Part shown: positions 1-10,500 of the stretch, one piece after another
How the letters are laid out: each line of letters starts with the position of its first letter
Position numbering within the stretch: the stretch's first letter is position 1
DNA from: Plakobranchus ocellatus
Taxonomy: Eukaryota; Mollusca; Gastropoda; Plakobranchidae
DNA: 25,993 nucleotides
Reading direction: 5' to 3'
Assembly: GCA_019648995.1 (NCBI GenBank)
Contig: BLXT01006579.1
Location: 765,369 to 791,361 of the forward strand
Program-made: the position numbers and the translations under genes
Notes under the pieces: model-generated
Database searches by the model: none
What the model was told of the DNA's origin: nothing
Seen by the model: the letters and a program-made list of their open reading frames with translations, nothing else

Positions 1-788
1 TCACTGCTACACTACAGCCACCACATACCTCACTGCTACACTACGGCCATCACACACCTAATAAATAAACCCCACAATCACTGCTACACTACAGCCACCA
101 TACCTCACTGCTACACTACAGCCATCACACACCTAATAAATAAACCTCACAATAACTGCTACACTACAGCCATCACACCTCACTGTTAGCGTAGGCCCAC
201 ACTGGAGGCGACGCGACTTGTCATGGCTAACTAGAAGGACTGATGTCGCAGTTACTGTGCGCTCCCCACCGACACCACACCTCACTGCTACACTACAGCC
301 ACCACACACCTCATAAATACACCACACACCTCACTGATACACTACAGCCACCACACACCTCATAAATACACACACACCTCACTGCTACACTACAGCCACC
401 ACACACCTCATAAATTCACCATACACCTCACTGCTACACTACAGCCACCTCACACCTTATAAATTCACCATACACCTCACTGTATCACTACAGCCACCTC
501 ACACCTCATAAATTCACCATACACCTCACTGCTACACTACAGCCACCACACACCTCATAAATTCACCATACACCTCACTGCTACTCTACAGCCATTACAC
601 ACCTCATAAATTCACCATACTCCTCACTGCTACACTACAGCCACCACACACTTCATAAATTCACCATACACCTCACTGCTACACTACAGCCACCACACAC
701 TTCATAAATTCACCATACACATCATTGCCACACTACAGCCACCACACACCTCGTAAATTCTTCATACACCTCATTGCCACACTACAGC
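1..788. repeat. Minisatellite, main unit 49 bp
   Basis: CTCACTGCTACACTACAGCC recurs about every 49 bases from about 283 to 788 (starts near 283, 332, 380, 429, 478, 527, 576, 625, 674, 723 and 772), with CATAAATTCACCATACACC filling the unit. Bases 1-185 carry related units spaced alternately about 28 and 48 bp (CACTG at about 2, 31, 79, 106 and 154), so the left part has a higher-order form of about 76 bp. The array begins before the window and decays after 788. The short ORF on the minus strand here is a product of the repeat. Confidence 0.92.
186..275. repeat. Unrelated GC-richer insert in the minisatellite
   Basis: About 90 bases from TTAGCGTAGGCC to CCCCACCGACAC do not match the satellite unit and are much richer in C and G. 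GCGAC at 213-217 and GTCGC at 245-249 could pair. The same 12-base satellite word flanks the insert at 174-185 and 276-287, which could be a target duplication or simply the satellite's own repeat. A small mobile-element fragment is possible; I cannot name a family. Confidence 0.4.
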
Positions 789-3700
789 CCATATTGGTAC
801 CATACATTTCATAAAAACAGTACACTACATATATTCATACAGCTCAGACAAAACAATATTTTTCTAATAATACAATACTTTTCATCACATTCGATTAAAC
901 CAAATTCATATGAGCCATTATATTTTTAGGCAAAATATTTTAATTCTGTACTTGATATCATGATTTTTTTTTTTTAATCATTACATGTCCTTAACTAAAT
1001 ATTATATAATGCAAAATGTTTGTAAAAAGCAAAAAAAAAAAAATTACAGAAAGTAAGTATGGCGTGTATTTAAACTTGTATATTTCTATGTTTTGGTCAT
1101 ATTTATTTTAAGTACATGTTAACCAACTTTCAAAAATAAATTTGGAGAATACTGATATTATTTACAAATCAAAGAAAATTTTACAGCTTTTTATAGCAGC
1201 GATACAAAGAAACATTAATGAAAAAAAACCGAATGATGAGACAAACATCTGTTTTTTTTGAGGATAAGTGATGCTTAAGCCCTGCATATTCAAAGTAATT
1301 TTACATAGCATTGTTTCAGTATGATAATTCCTTACACATTTGTTCCTGTATCCACCCTACAATATTTTGGGGCTGTTAAATATTGACTGGTTAACTAAGC
1401 TGGCAACATCTTCTCATTCTTATAACCTAAAATCATAAGGCGTCACACTAGGTTATCACTAAATTCAAGTGAAAGAAATAATCGGATTTGGATCTTCGTC
1501 AGTGTCTTTACAAGACTATCAGGCAGTAGAACTACACCTACACTGAGCACTATATGTACAAAAGCTTTAAAAGAAGAATCAATTTTTATTTCACGCTAAT
1601 TGATAGCAAACTTGATTTTTTTTATTCACTATTTTATTCAGATCTGTACAAGAAGGTAAATTGCAAACTGCATGTCATTATTCTACTTTCTTCCCCAAGC
1701 AAAACTATTTGCCTTGTCTTAAAAAAAATACATTTAATTCTGGGTGCTTTAATTATGCTAACAACATAAAATTCTACACAGACATCTACATAAATGATTA
1801 TCCTGAATCTAAGCAAACTAATGTAAAGTTTAATTTTCTTTTATTTTTAACATAGGCATAAAGATGATAATAATAATATATCATATTTGTTATAAAATGC
1901 TATTATATTGTATATTTTACAATATTACATTTTGTATTAGCTGCAAAACAGAAAATTTCTTCAGTATTTGCTTTCAAAGTTGCCCTCTTGTTCCAGATTT
2001 AGATGATTACTTGCTTAGCAGCACAGATTATGTTATCGATAAAGTTCTCAATTCATCCAAACAAAGTTATATTGGTGGAGATCTTAACTAAACTAAACAA
2101 AATTCTACCAAAACATGCCATTCTTAAGGTAACTGATCCACATGTGAAGTCTACAATAATGCTCTGTTTGATTCTCAAACAATGAATTGAGGAAATTGAA
2201 ACTAAAGATTAGCAAAAGTTGATACATATTGTAAAATTGTTGGTACACTAGTTAAAATCACTTTAATAGTAAATACTTTTATAATTATATGTTATTATTG
2301 TTACTCTTATTATCAGCATAATAAACATCATGATTTATTTTCATTTTGTAAAGTTCAGAGTATTTGCATATGTGAGGTATCTTAAAACAAAACTTCAGGT
2401 AATTGATTCCAAGGATACAACCAGTAAAGCAACAATAAAAATAATACAGGTTTTAGAAAAAACTAAAAGTGGCATGACTGTAGTAGAAAAAAACAAAAGG
2501 AAATAAAAAAAGATATAACGTTGACTGTTTTTGGACGGAACGAGATAAATCTTGAAACTATTAAATCACAGGGTATGCCATTCGCCTTGTACATAATACA
2601 ATGTGCATTGTGTGCCCAACATAAAATAAAAGGGTTGGCTTTTTCAAGGTTTCAACATGCAAGTAAGCTAAAAAGAAAACCAATGCAGATTTACTGCAGA
2701 GAATTTTGCAAGTATAGGACAAGAAAATCATTTCCATAAAACATTGAAATGATTATATAACTAAAACAAATAATACAATATTATTTCTGGCACAGCTTTA
2801 GGCACAGATTGGATGCCAAAAGACGCATCATTTTATCTTTTGTGTGTACTGGTATAAATGAATAGTCTTGAATCCCTCATGTATCAGACTGATTGAGGAA
2901 AGCAATACAACAATTCCTTGGAAAAAAAGAGATTTAAATGTTTATCGCTATATATAATGCTTATGTTGACAAAAAATTTAGAAAAATAAACTGAAAAAAA
3001 ATTTGTATATAAAAGAATACTAGCTTATATTTTGAAAAGCCTACATACAGAAAAACATATGTGAAATTTGTCAGCATAATTAATACTGAATGTCTGTACT
3101 ACTGCTTTTTTAAAAACAGGACATGAAAATACCCAATACGTAACATCAAAAGAAATTATAAAACTGAAACATATATTACAAGAAACAGATAATAAAAAGG
3201 AAAAATATGTTTTCTATAGAGTTTCCATAAACTGCTGTCAATATATACAGAGGTCAACAACATAGTGATGCTCAAAATTAAACTGTACAGCATAATAAAC
3301 CAGATAAAAAAAAATCTGTATCATTATAATTAACTTACGATACATATAAAAAAAACCACATACCATCATAATCAATTTATGATACACAGAAAAAACAAGA
3401 ATTTATGCTCAGGTTTGGTACATAATCTATAGAGAGAGGATGGACCAATTTTATCACAGCTTTTTATTTTTCAGTTTCAACATTTATGTGTCATTTTACA
3501 TTGTATGGTCATAAAGTTGAAGTTTGTAACCCAAACAAACATTCACATACTATTGAATAAGGGTAAAGAGAAAATATAAAGACCATTTTACAGCGTAGCA
3601 TATAGAAATCCATATTAAATAGTATCAACTTTGAAATTCTTTATATCATACTAAAACAAAAAAAGCTTTTATAAGGTTTATATTATATAGAGCAGTCTGA

Positions 3701-3949
3701 TCAACAGGTTTAGTTTCTCAACAGCTCAATGGAAGCACAGAGTGCGTTAGTTGGTCATAAATACAGTGAAACAAATTTTTGGTCTATGTTGTTGCACTTA
3801 GAGATTGTCTGCATCAGTAAAGCCTGTGAGCTTATAGCTGAATTCAGAGCTAAGTGTTAAGGAAGTTTTCTATAATAATTTTGATTCTTAAAAATTGTTT
3901 TTCTATGTTCCATCAGAAAGAAATCGCAGGTTAGTGGCAAAAAATAAGT
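789..3949. other. AT-rich non-coding DNA
   Basis: The few ORFs here are 60-75 codons and low in complexity, typical of chance ORFs in AT-rich DNA. There are several A and T runs and a weak tandem duplication of about 42 bp near 3320-3396, seen as two versions of an ATCAT..AAT.AA.TTA.GATACA word. I see no splice-linked coding segment, tRNA or rRNA. Part of this may be distal 3' UTR of the minus-strand gene. Confidence 0.7.
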
Positions 3950-4269
3950 ACAATCAGTTGGCATTCTTTTATTGAGGAGCTGATGCTCAATACAACTCTA
4001 AGCTTTGACTGCTTGATTAAGATAGATTTACAAAAATCCTATTTTTCACAAACTTTTTTATAACTTTATACATATGAATGTAATTGTATTAACTTTTCAT
4101 GTAATCCTGAGTTTACCCTAATTCTGTCATTTTCGGGGTTTCTTTTAAAAAAAATTTGTCCTAGAGTACTAGATCAACTATGAGTGGCTTCTGTCCTGAC
4201 AAATATCAATTCCCAGTGGCTTCTGCCCTAACATAGATTTACTTCCAGTGGCTTCTGCCCAAATACACA
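3950..4269 (-). other. Probable 3' UTR
   Basis: This is the stretch just after the stop codon, and its first 90 bases belong to the 32-bp tandem repeat. The first minus-strand AATAAA after the stop lies at 3973-3968, so a transcript ending near 3940-3958 is reasonable. Many further AATAAA-like words occur in the AT-rich DNA beyond (for example near 3465, 2334, 1845 and 1633), so a longer alternative UTR cannot be excluded. Confidence 0.55.
3968..3973 (-). promoter_or_regulatory. Candidate polyadenylation signal AATAAA
   Basis: This is a canonical hexamer on the gene's strand about 300 nt after the stop codon. It is the first such word downstream of the stop, but the region is so AT-rich that chance hexamers are common. 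Confidence 0.45.
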
Positions 4270-4310
4270 TCAACTTCCAGTGGCCTCTGCTCCTGAGCCA
4301 GAAGAGACAG
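4183..4310. repeat. 32-bp tandem repeat crossing the stop codon
   Basis: AGTGGCTTCTGCCC-like units begin at 4183, 4215, 4247 and 4279, a constant 32-bp spacing. The fourth is more diverged (AGTGGCCTCTGCTCC) and encodes the last residues of the protein. The other three lie beyond the TGA at 4272-4270, which falls in the third unit. Because 32 is not a multiple of 3, gain or loss of a unit would change the reading frame at the C-terminus. Confidence 0.88.
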
Positions 4311-5362
4311 CTGTTAGACTCAGGTCGGTGGATAGAACAGAGGAGGGCGTGTCAGAGCGAGGGGTCACACCTGTCATTTCTGGGGCCTGGCCATTTGACC
4401 TAGTGGCAACAGTACCTATTGGAATTGACGTGAAAGTGACTGAGCGGTCTCCAGAAGCACGAGAGTGTTGTGGAACAGTCTGTCTCACTTTGGATGGGTT
4501 TGTATTTGTTTCTTTTGTTTCTGAACCATCACTATTAAGAGACTCCTTTTTTGTGGTGATTCCCCTTGTGTAGCTGGTAGTGACCTTGCCTGTTGTGGGA
4601 TCAAAATAGGTGTGGCTGTTGTAGTCTGAGATGGTCCTGGTAGTGCTGGCGCTGCCTGCAGCAGATGTTCCTGGTGGATTTGAGGCACTCCGCAATGGCC
4701 GAGTGTAAAAGTCACTGTATCTGGGCACTGAGCGAGAACCATGATAAAGGCTTAATGCCCCCTGGCCAGCAGACTGAGATCTAAATGGCGATGATGCTGA
4801 TGACGATCCTGGTTCCTCAGGCCTCTTATCTGCTGCTCTATAGAGGCTTCCAGAACGAATGCTGTTTTGAAGATGGCGATGTGCAGGATAGTTCAAAGAC
4901 AAGGGTCTTAGAGAGCTTGTGGAATAGGGTCCAGCACTGAGGGATCTGCTCCTTAGATGCTGGGAACCAGAAAAACTGCTGCTGCTAGGAGCTGCTTGTG
5001 TTCTGTCATAGCTGGAGGAATGTTTCTGTCCCTTGTTGATATCCACTGATTCATTACGAGGTACAGAACTCAGGGAATCAACATGCCTCCTTGGTAATTC
5101 ATGAGTAATGTGATGGTCAGGATCGCGTGCCTGGCTGTGAGAGGACACAGGGTAGTGTTGACTCGAGGGAAGGAAGGAGTGATGTTGTCCATGCTGCTGA
5201 TGCTGGGGAAGATGATGCCTGCCAGACCAGGAGTCAATACGACGCTGCCCTCGAACCAGGTGATCCCGAGCGTATTCTGTGAAAGATGACATTGCTGGAG
5301 AGGCTGTTGCAGACAGAGGTACTCGTGGAGAGCTGGTTTGGCCTGGGGCTAGATCTCTGGAA
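4270..5362 (-). CDS. Last coding exon, C-terminus of the giant protein
   Basis: The acceptor CATCAG at 5368-5363 begins an exon whose first T completes TT to Phe. The frame then runs 363 codons to a TGA at 4272-4270. Its start, FSRDLAPGQTSSPRVPLSA, joins in frame to an ORF beginning MSSFTEYARDHLVRG. That Met is internal rather than the start of a separate gene. The exon is Ser-, His- and Gln-rich, with several RSxS motifs (RSLSAG, RSGSLY, RSQSAG, RSASNP) of the kind bound by 14-3-3 proteins when phosphorylated. One TSIP motif in a Ser/Thr- and Arg-containing stretch resembles EB1-binding SxIP motifs. No START or other folded C-terminal domain is visible. The final residues (..EATGS) are encoded by the first unit of a 32-bp tandem repeat. 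A second in-frame acceptor 6 nt further in (AG at 5358-5357) is possible. Confidence 0.87.
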
Positions 5363-5917
5363 CTGATGGAATAAATGGTCTCTTATTGATCACTTATTCA
5401 AAAATTTTAAAAACAGTGGTCATGCAAAACAACAACTTGCACAATTTTTTTATACTGTTTGTTCTGTGCTACTGAGCATTCATAAAAGACAAGTAATGCT
5501 TACAAATGCTGCATACAGTGGCATAATTTTGAATATGTCCCTTACATATTACTCTGTCTTTTTAATTTATTTACAAGTTACTTGGACGTTAGAGAACATT
5601 GAAGTTCCATACTTCCATTTAGTTTCAAACGAAAACATTAAAATACCAAATCGCTTTCTTTTCCCTTGTCAGAATTTTTAAACATGGCGAATTTTACATT
5701 TTTTTGCAAAGAGATAAGATTAAAACTTTATTTACTTCTACGAGACTAAGTTATTCCCAGTATCTTTTTTTACCGCAGGAAAAATATTATCATCATATTT
5801 ATTTTTAGGCATCTGTTATTTACTTTTTCTATAAAAGATTCCTCTAACCTATATAAATAAATATAAAACAGAGTGACTAAGGGAGAAGACGCTGCTCTAA
5901 CAGATCACAGTACTCAC
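5363..5917 (-). other. Intron before the last exon
   Basis: It begins GTGAGTACTG at 5917 and ends TTATTCCATCAG at 5363. It is AT-rich with no coding signal. The acceptor has only a short pyrimidine tract, and a second AG six bases into the exon could compete with it. Confidence 0.8.
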
Positions 5918-5991
5918 AATCTCATCCTGAATTCAGCTGACGAGGACAGAGGGGTGGTGGTCGCTGTTGGCAAAAAGCGATTCTCTTTGAC
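5918..5991 (-). CDS. Small coding exon, 74 nt
   Basis: A polypyrimidine acceptor (ctttttttcccag) precedes GTCAAAGAG, and the exon ends GAGATT|GTGAGT. It starts in phase 0, matching the end of the 52-nt exon. It encodes VKENRFLPTATTTPLSSSAE, then FRMR, and leaves TT to be completed by the last exon. The phase match on both sides and consensus donor and acceptor make it well supported. Together with the 52-nt exon it totals 126 nt, so the pair can be included or skipped without changing frame. Confidence 0.83.
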
Positions 5992-6775
5992 CTGGGAAAA
6001 AAAGTTAAATATTTTAGTCTTTGATGATATACATTAACTCCTACCGCCCTTTTCTGCAACAGATAGTAGCCTAAAGCCCTTTGGTCTGATCAATTCTACA
6101 GCTCTTTTAAACTATAAACATATAATTGCTATTATTAGAGCCCATAGCCCTTGTTACTGGCACCTGGGGCAAGTCGGGCTAATGAAATGATATCCAAAAC
6201 ACGTGACGTCAACGATGCTTGAGCTGATGTCAACAATCCTCGCAGGTTTCAATGAAAGCTTGCTGAAAAAAGCGTTTCCAATGCCTTCGTGTTCTCTTAA
6301 TCATTCTCGTGAATGCCATTTAAATTAATGCGGAATATGAATGATTTACAAAGTATACACTAAATTTAGTTTTATAGATCATACACAGTATCACTTACGC
6401 ATGGATGTTGCTAAAAAAAATATTTTAAGGATTATGAAATGCATTTAAAAGAAATCAAAAGAATTCTCATTGGTTTCATTTTTACAGGGCAAAGCACTAC
6501 CTCATTATCTAAATTAACATACATGTATATCACAGTAATATAGGAAGATAATAAATGGATAATTTAAAGTCCAATTTTGTTTCGACAACTAAAGCATGAA
6601 GCATATAACTTCTCATAAGTTCTGCATGCAAGATATAGGAAAAGGAGTTTATGTCTGTCTGAAGTTTTTTTAGTTAAACATGATTTATGATCAACAGTCA
6701 ACCATGACATTCCAGTCAACGATATTATAGTGATTAAAATGTTTTACAGGCCAGAAAGAAATGTATTGGACTCAC
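5992..6775 (-). other. Intron between the two small exons
   Basis: It begins GTGAGT at 6775 and ends CTTTTTTTCCCAG at 5992. It is non-coding and AT-rich. It contains an overlapping E-box and CRE palindrome at 6200-6211. Confidence 0.82.
6200..6211. promoter_or_regulatory. Overlapping E-box and CRE (CACGTGACGTCA)
   Basis: CACGTG (6200-6205) and TGACGTCA (6204-6211) are both perfect palindromes and share two bases. These are consensus sites for bHLH-type and CREB/ATF-type factors. The site lies inside an intron in an AT-rich background, where such a GC-rich word is unexpected. Function is inference. Confidence 0.25.
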
Positions 6776-6827
6776 TGTTTCACTGGAATGAGATTTTCGA
6801 GGAGATTGGCTGCTTTGAAGAGGTTGG
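6776..6827 (-). CDS. Small coding exon, 52 nt
   Basis: On the minus strand a strong acceptor (ttttcttttcttgcag) precedes CCAACCTC, and the exon ends GAAACA|GTGAGT. The first base completes the AG left by the giant exon to give Ser. The remaining 17 codons read QPLQSSQSPRKSHSSET and end exactly on a codon boundary. The peptide is Ser-rich with an SPRK motif, a possible proline-directed kinase site. Support comes from matched phase on both sides, good splice signals and composition like the rest of the protein. Skipping this exon alone would shift the frame. Confidence 0.85.
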
Positions 6828-7575
6828 CTGCAAGAAAAGAAAAAGAATATGACGTTGAAAAAAGATATGAACAAAAAAGTTTCAGTGCATAATTGTGTTG
6901 TTTGTCTCATACAGCGCATTTACAACTCATTGAGCTCAGGTATTCTGGCCTGAGCCGATTGCTAGTCTTACGCCACTGAAGAAGATGCTGTGAATTTTAA
7001 TGTGAAGATTCTGTACCTAAAAATCGAATTCTGAGTTTTATTATTATTCTACTAGTCGTGTTTCCTTCAAACAAAATACATGAATTACTATGACTCTTCA
7101 TGAAATTTCCTTTAAAAATAAACCAGATCGTAAAAGTGTATTTTGCAGGCAAAGAGTTTTGTTTCTCTTTAAAATAGGAAGAAGTTTTATGCAGTGGTTT
7201 ATTTCTAATGCCTTGAATGTGCAGGAAATATATCACTGAGGTGATTATGTACTTGTCTTTTTAGAAATAGAGAAAATCCTCCAAAAAGCGATGTCCATTT
7301 TGTGTTATTAGCTTAAATTTATAGCACCATAAGGTAAGCACAATTTAAGCGAACAAAAGAACTGCCAAGTGCAATAAAGCAATATTTTGCCCTCTATGGC
7401 ATATGTCATTTCCACTGAGATTTCACACTGAGCTAGTTTTCATGAACAAAAGCATTTATTGTTTGGCTTTCGCAAATTTAACAAAGTACCACAAACGTGT
7501 ACTACTAATAGTTTTCCGTGCTGTGAAGTATTATTTATGAAGAAATCAAATTAATACATCATTCTGATTTCTCAC
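6828..7575 (-). other. Intron after the giant exon
   Basis: It begins GTGAGAAATC at 7575 and ends CTTTTCTTGCAG at 6828. It is AT-rich, and the only ORF (about 79 codons) has no coding character. The TGA that closes the giant ORF is formed by the donor itself, so retention of this intron would end the protein at once. Confidence 0.85.
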
Positions 7576-10500
7576 CTAGCTGACCTGATATGAGTTCGCC
7601 TCTCATCCAAATGCCGGAGCATTTCCTTGGCCTTCTCAATCTGTCTCTGATTTTGGCGGCGGACTTCATTAGACTCCTGGATCAAACGGTCTGCGCTCAA
7701 GTCTGGGCCGCTCAAAGTTGCCATTACATTTGTTCTCAAGTCTGAACTTAAACTGCTTGTTCGTATGCTGGATCCTTGTCCCTCCTTCTGAGACCATGAA
7801 GTGGCCAAAAGAGGCTCGTGGCTATGTGGTCGTTGTTGAAGTTCTACTGATGGTAACCTTCTGTGTGTTGTATCAGGAAGGGAATTGCTTGGGGAAGTTC
7901 CGTAGCGGTAGTGGAGATGGTCGTAAGCGTGCCAGCTGCTACTGCTACCTCTTCTCGCTTGGCTATATCTCTCTGGGCCTAGGCTGCCCACTCCGGGAGA
8001 TTCTGATCGGGCCGGAGACTGTGGGGCGGAGTATGAAGCCTGGAGAGCCCAGTATGTGTCGGGAGGAGAACGCGGAGACATGGACCGATTGCGCATGTCT
8101 AACATCTCCCCCGCAGTACTTTGAACTATCTGCCTTCTGAGAGACACAAGATGATCTTTCCTCTGTGATGGAGTCAGGCGTCTTCGCGAGGAGGTAAATG
8201 ACGTATCTCTATCAACTTGCAGGAATGATGAGGACGCAGAAGTATCATCGAGAGAGGAAGACCCTTGACTTAAGTGACGCCGCCTACTCTTGCTTAGTTC
8301 TCTCTCATATCTGCATTGCTCTCTCAGCCTCTCTAACTTGAAGGCTTCAATCTCAGCTCTGCGTTTCATTGCCCTCAAGTCTCGGCCCCTGGTACGCCTC
8401 CTGCCTCGGACACCTGTCTGTCTGCGCTGATGCCACTCCAGGCAAGACTCGATATCCTTTTTGCTCTGAATAAACTCAGTTCTGTATTCGTTCAGGTAGT
8501 CCTGGGAAACCTTAATGGACACTTTTGAGCGTTTAGGTTTGTTTTCTACCCCATCTTCGACAGCCCATGAATCTTCCAGAGTTGCAAGTAGTGTATCAGT
8601 CTGTCCAATGCAATAGTTTAGCTTGGCCTCCAAAAGCTCGATGGTCAGGCTAGAAGGCAGATACTGCAGGGATAACAACTCGATGATCTCAACTCGCTCC
8701 CTATGAAGCCGGTCCAGCTCTCGGTGGACCATGGACATCTCATGGCCACTGCTGTCCGATGACGCGCCACCCTGAGCACCCTCCAGTAAGCTGGTGTGTA
8801 GTGTGCTATCGTCATAGGTGATATCAGTGAGATCTGTTTGTGTGGAGTCGTCCAGGCTGTCCACACTGACCTCAGTGCCTGTGCTGACCATCTGAGCCTG
8901 AGAGTTGCGAGGGTGGCGACGATGACGTTCGGCGTTTGTAGTTGTTGTGGATGTGGAGAACGCTGAGTCAGCGTCAGTCATTTCATCATCATCGTCTAGG
9001 ATGGCTTGAAGAGTTAGTGGAGAGACCATTGACCCTCTGGACACCGGACTCAGACTCTCATCCATGTTCAAGGAAGGCCATTTTTCTCCAGAAGAATCTT
9101 GCCTTGTTCTTATTGATAACGTCTCTGTTGTGGCTCTGATCAAATCTGCTGTCCTTTTGTCATACTGTTCAATGGGAGAAGGCGATTCTCGTCTTGGACT
9201 GGCTTCTTCATAGTCGTGGATAGCAGGGCTTGGAGAAGGTTCTTTCTTCGGTACAGTAACCTTAGCATGGTTAAGTAGCGTAGTAGAAGGTGCAACTGAC
9301 CCTATTCCTGGGATATCAGGAACTCGAAGCAACAAATCATCAATATCTCCATCAAAAGATTGGTCCTGGTCGTATTGATCACTGAGGTAATCGACTGGCC
9401 TTGTGGCCAATTCATCGTCACTTGTAGCTAGAGAGTCGACCGAAGGTTTTTCCGCAGATGTCTCTGGCAGGTCATTCTCTTTATAAGTTGAGTCCTGAAG
9501 TGGTTTTTCTTCTGTGGTCACTCTGGGACTTTCTTGCATGTCCAGACTCCTCTTCACACCCAGGTGTAAGTCTTCATTTACTCCAACAATTTTGATTCTA
9601 CTGGAGATATCTGCTGCTGCATCAAATACTGGCCTGTTACCGACTATAGTCGGTGGTGAAGATGCTTGGCTGCCAGAGGCTGATGTTGGGCTTACAGTGT
9701 TACTTCCGCCTACAGAGCCACGACCAGCGATAACAGTAATGGGGGAATCCCCACCTGATGAATCTGTGTCAGCGATGCTATGAGCTCCAGGCACAGTATC
9801 AACCGACTCTTTTCTTTTCTTTCTTTCCTTTGCCCTCTCTAACAAATCCATCATCTTGGAGTGTTCGCTCTTCAACTTTTCAATCTCATTCAAAATCTGT
9901 TGATTAGAGATGGTCAAATTCGCACTGTCCCCATCGAAATGGCTGCGCCTCAGGAGTGGAGACCGTTCCCTCGCTCCTCCGTCAACATTATCTACACTAG
10001 AGTCCGACTCGCGTATTTGGCTCGAGTAACGGCCGCTTCTCTTCCTTGTTCTGCATGGAGCACTATTAGATTCTCCATCCGTTTCTAAAAGACTGATACT
10101 GCTGCCGACTAACGCCGGAGTAGAAAGGCTGTGGTGTAAGGTCACAGGATGGCGGGTGGACGCTGGTGGAGCACTTATTACCACCTGGCCTCTTCCACCA
10201 TGAAACTCTGGCCGCCACAGAGAGGCGTTGTCATCAGTTCTTGGACTTGGGGGATCTGATGCCGACCTAGTCCTTTGCTCTGCTGCAAAATTATCCTGAT
10301 CTGCAGACTTTTGAACTAACACTGGTCCATCCTCTGTAAACGCTGGTGGTTGTAACAAAGGCTTTTGCTGCAGTTCTGTTTGTTCTTTTTTGAAAGTAAT
10401 CTCGCCTTCCTTTGGCCCAATCTTTGAAGTGCATACTTGCATACCAATGGATCGCCGAGTGCCAGCTGATTCCACTGGCAGGGTTAATTTTGGACCTTCG

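Noticed and set aside
133-327. 64-codon ORF in the minisatellite
   Set aside because: It is made of satellite units plus the insert; no coding character.
1554-2739. Several 60-75 codon ORFs in AT-rich DNA
   Set aside because: They are short and overlapping, of low complexity, and have no splice context; expected by chance.
4270-5292. A separate 340-residue gene starting at the ATG at 5292
   Set aside because: The frame continues upstream without a stop to a matching acceptor at 5362, in phase with three upstream exons.
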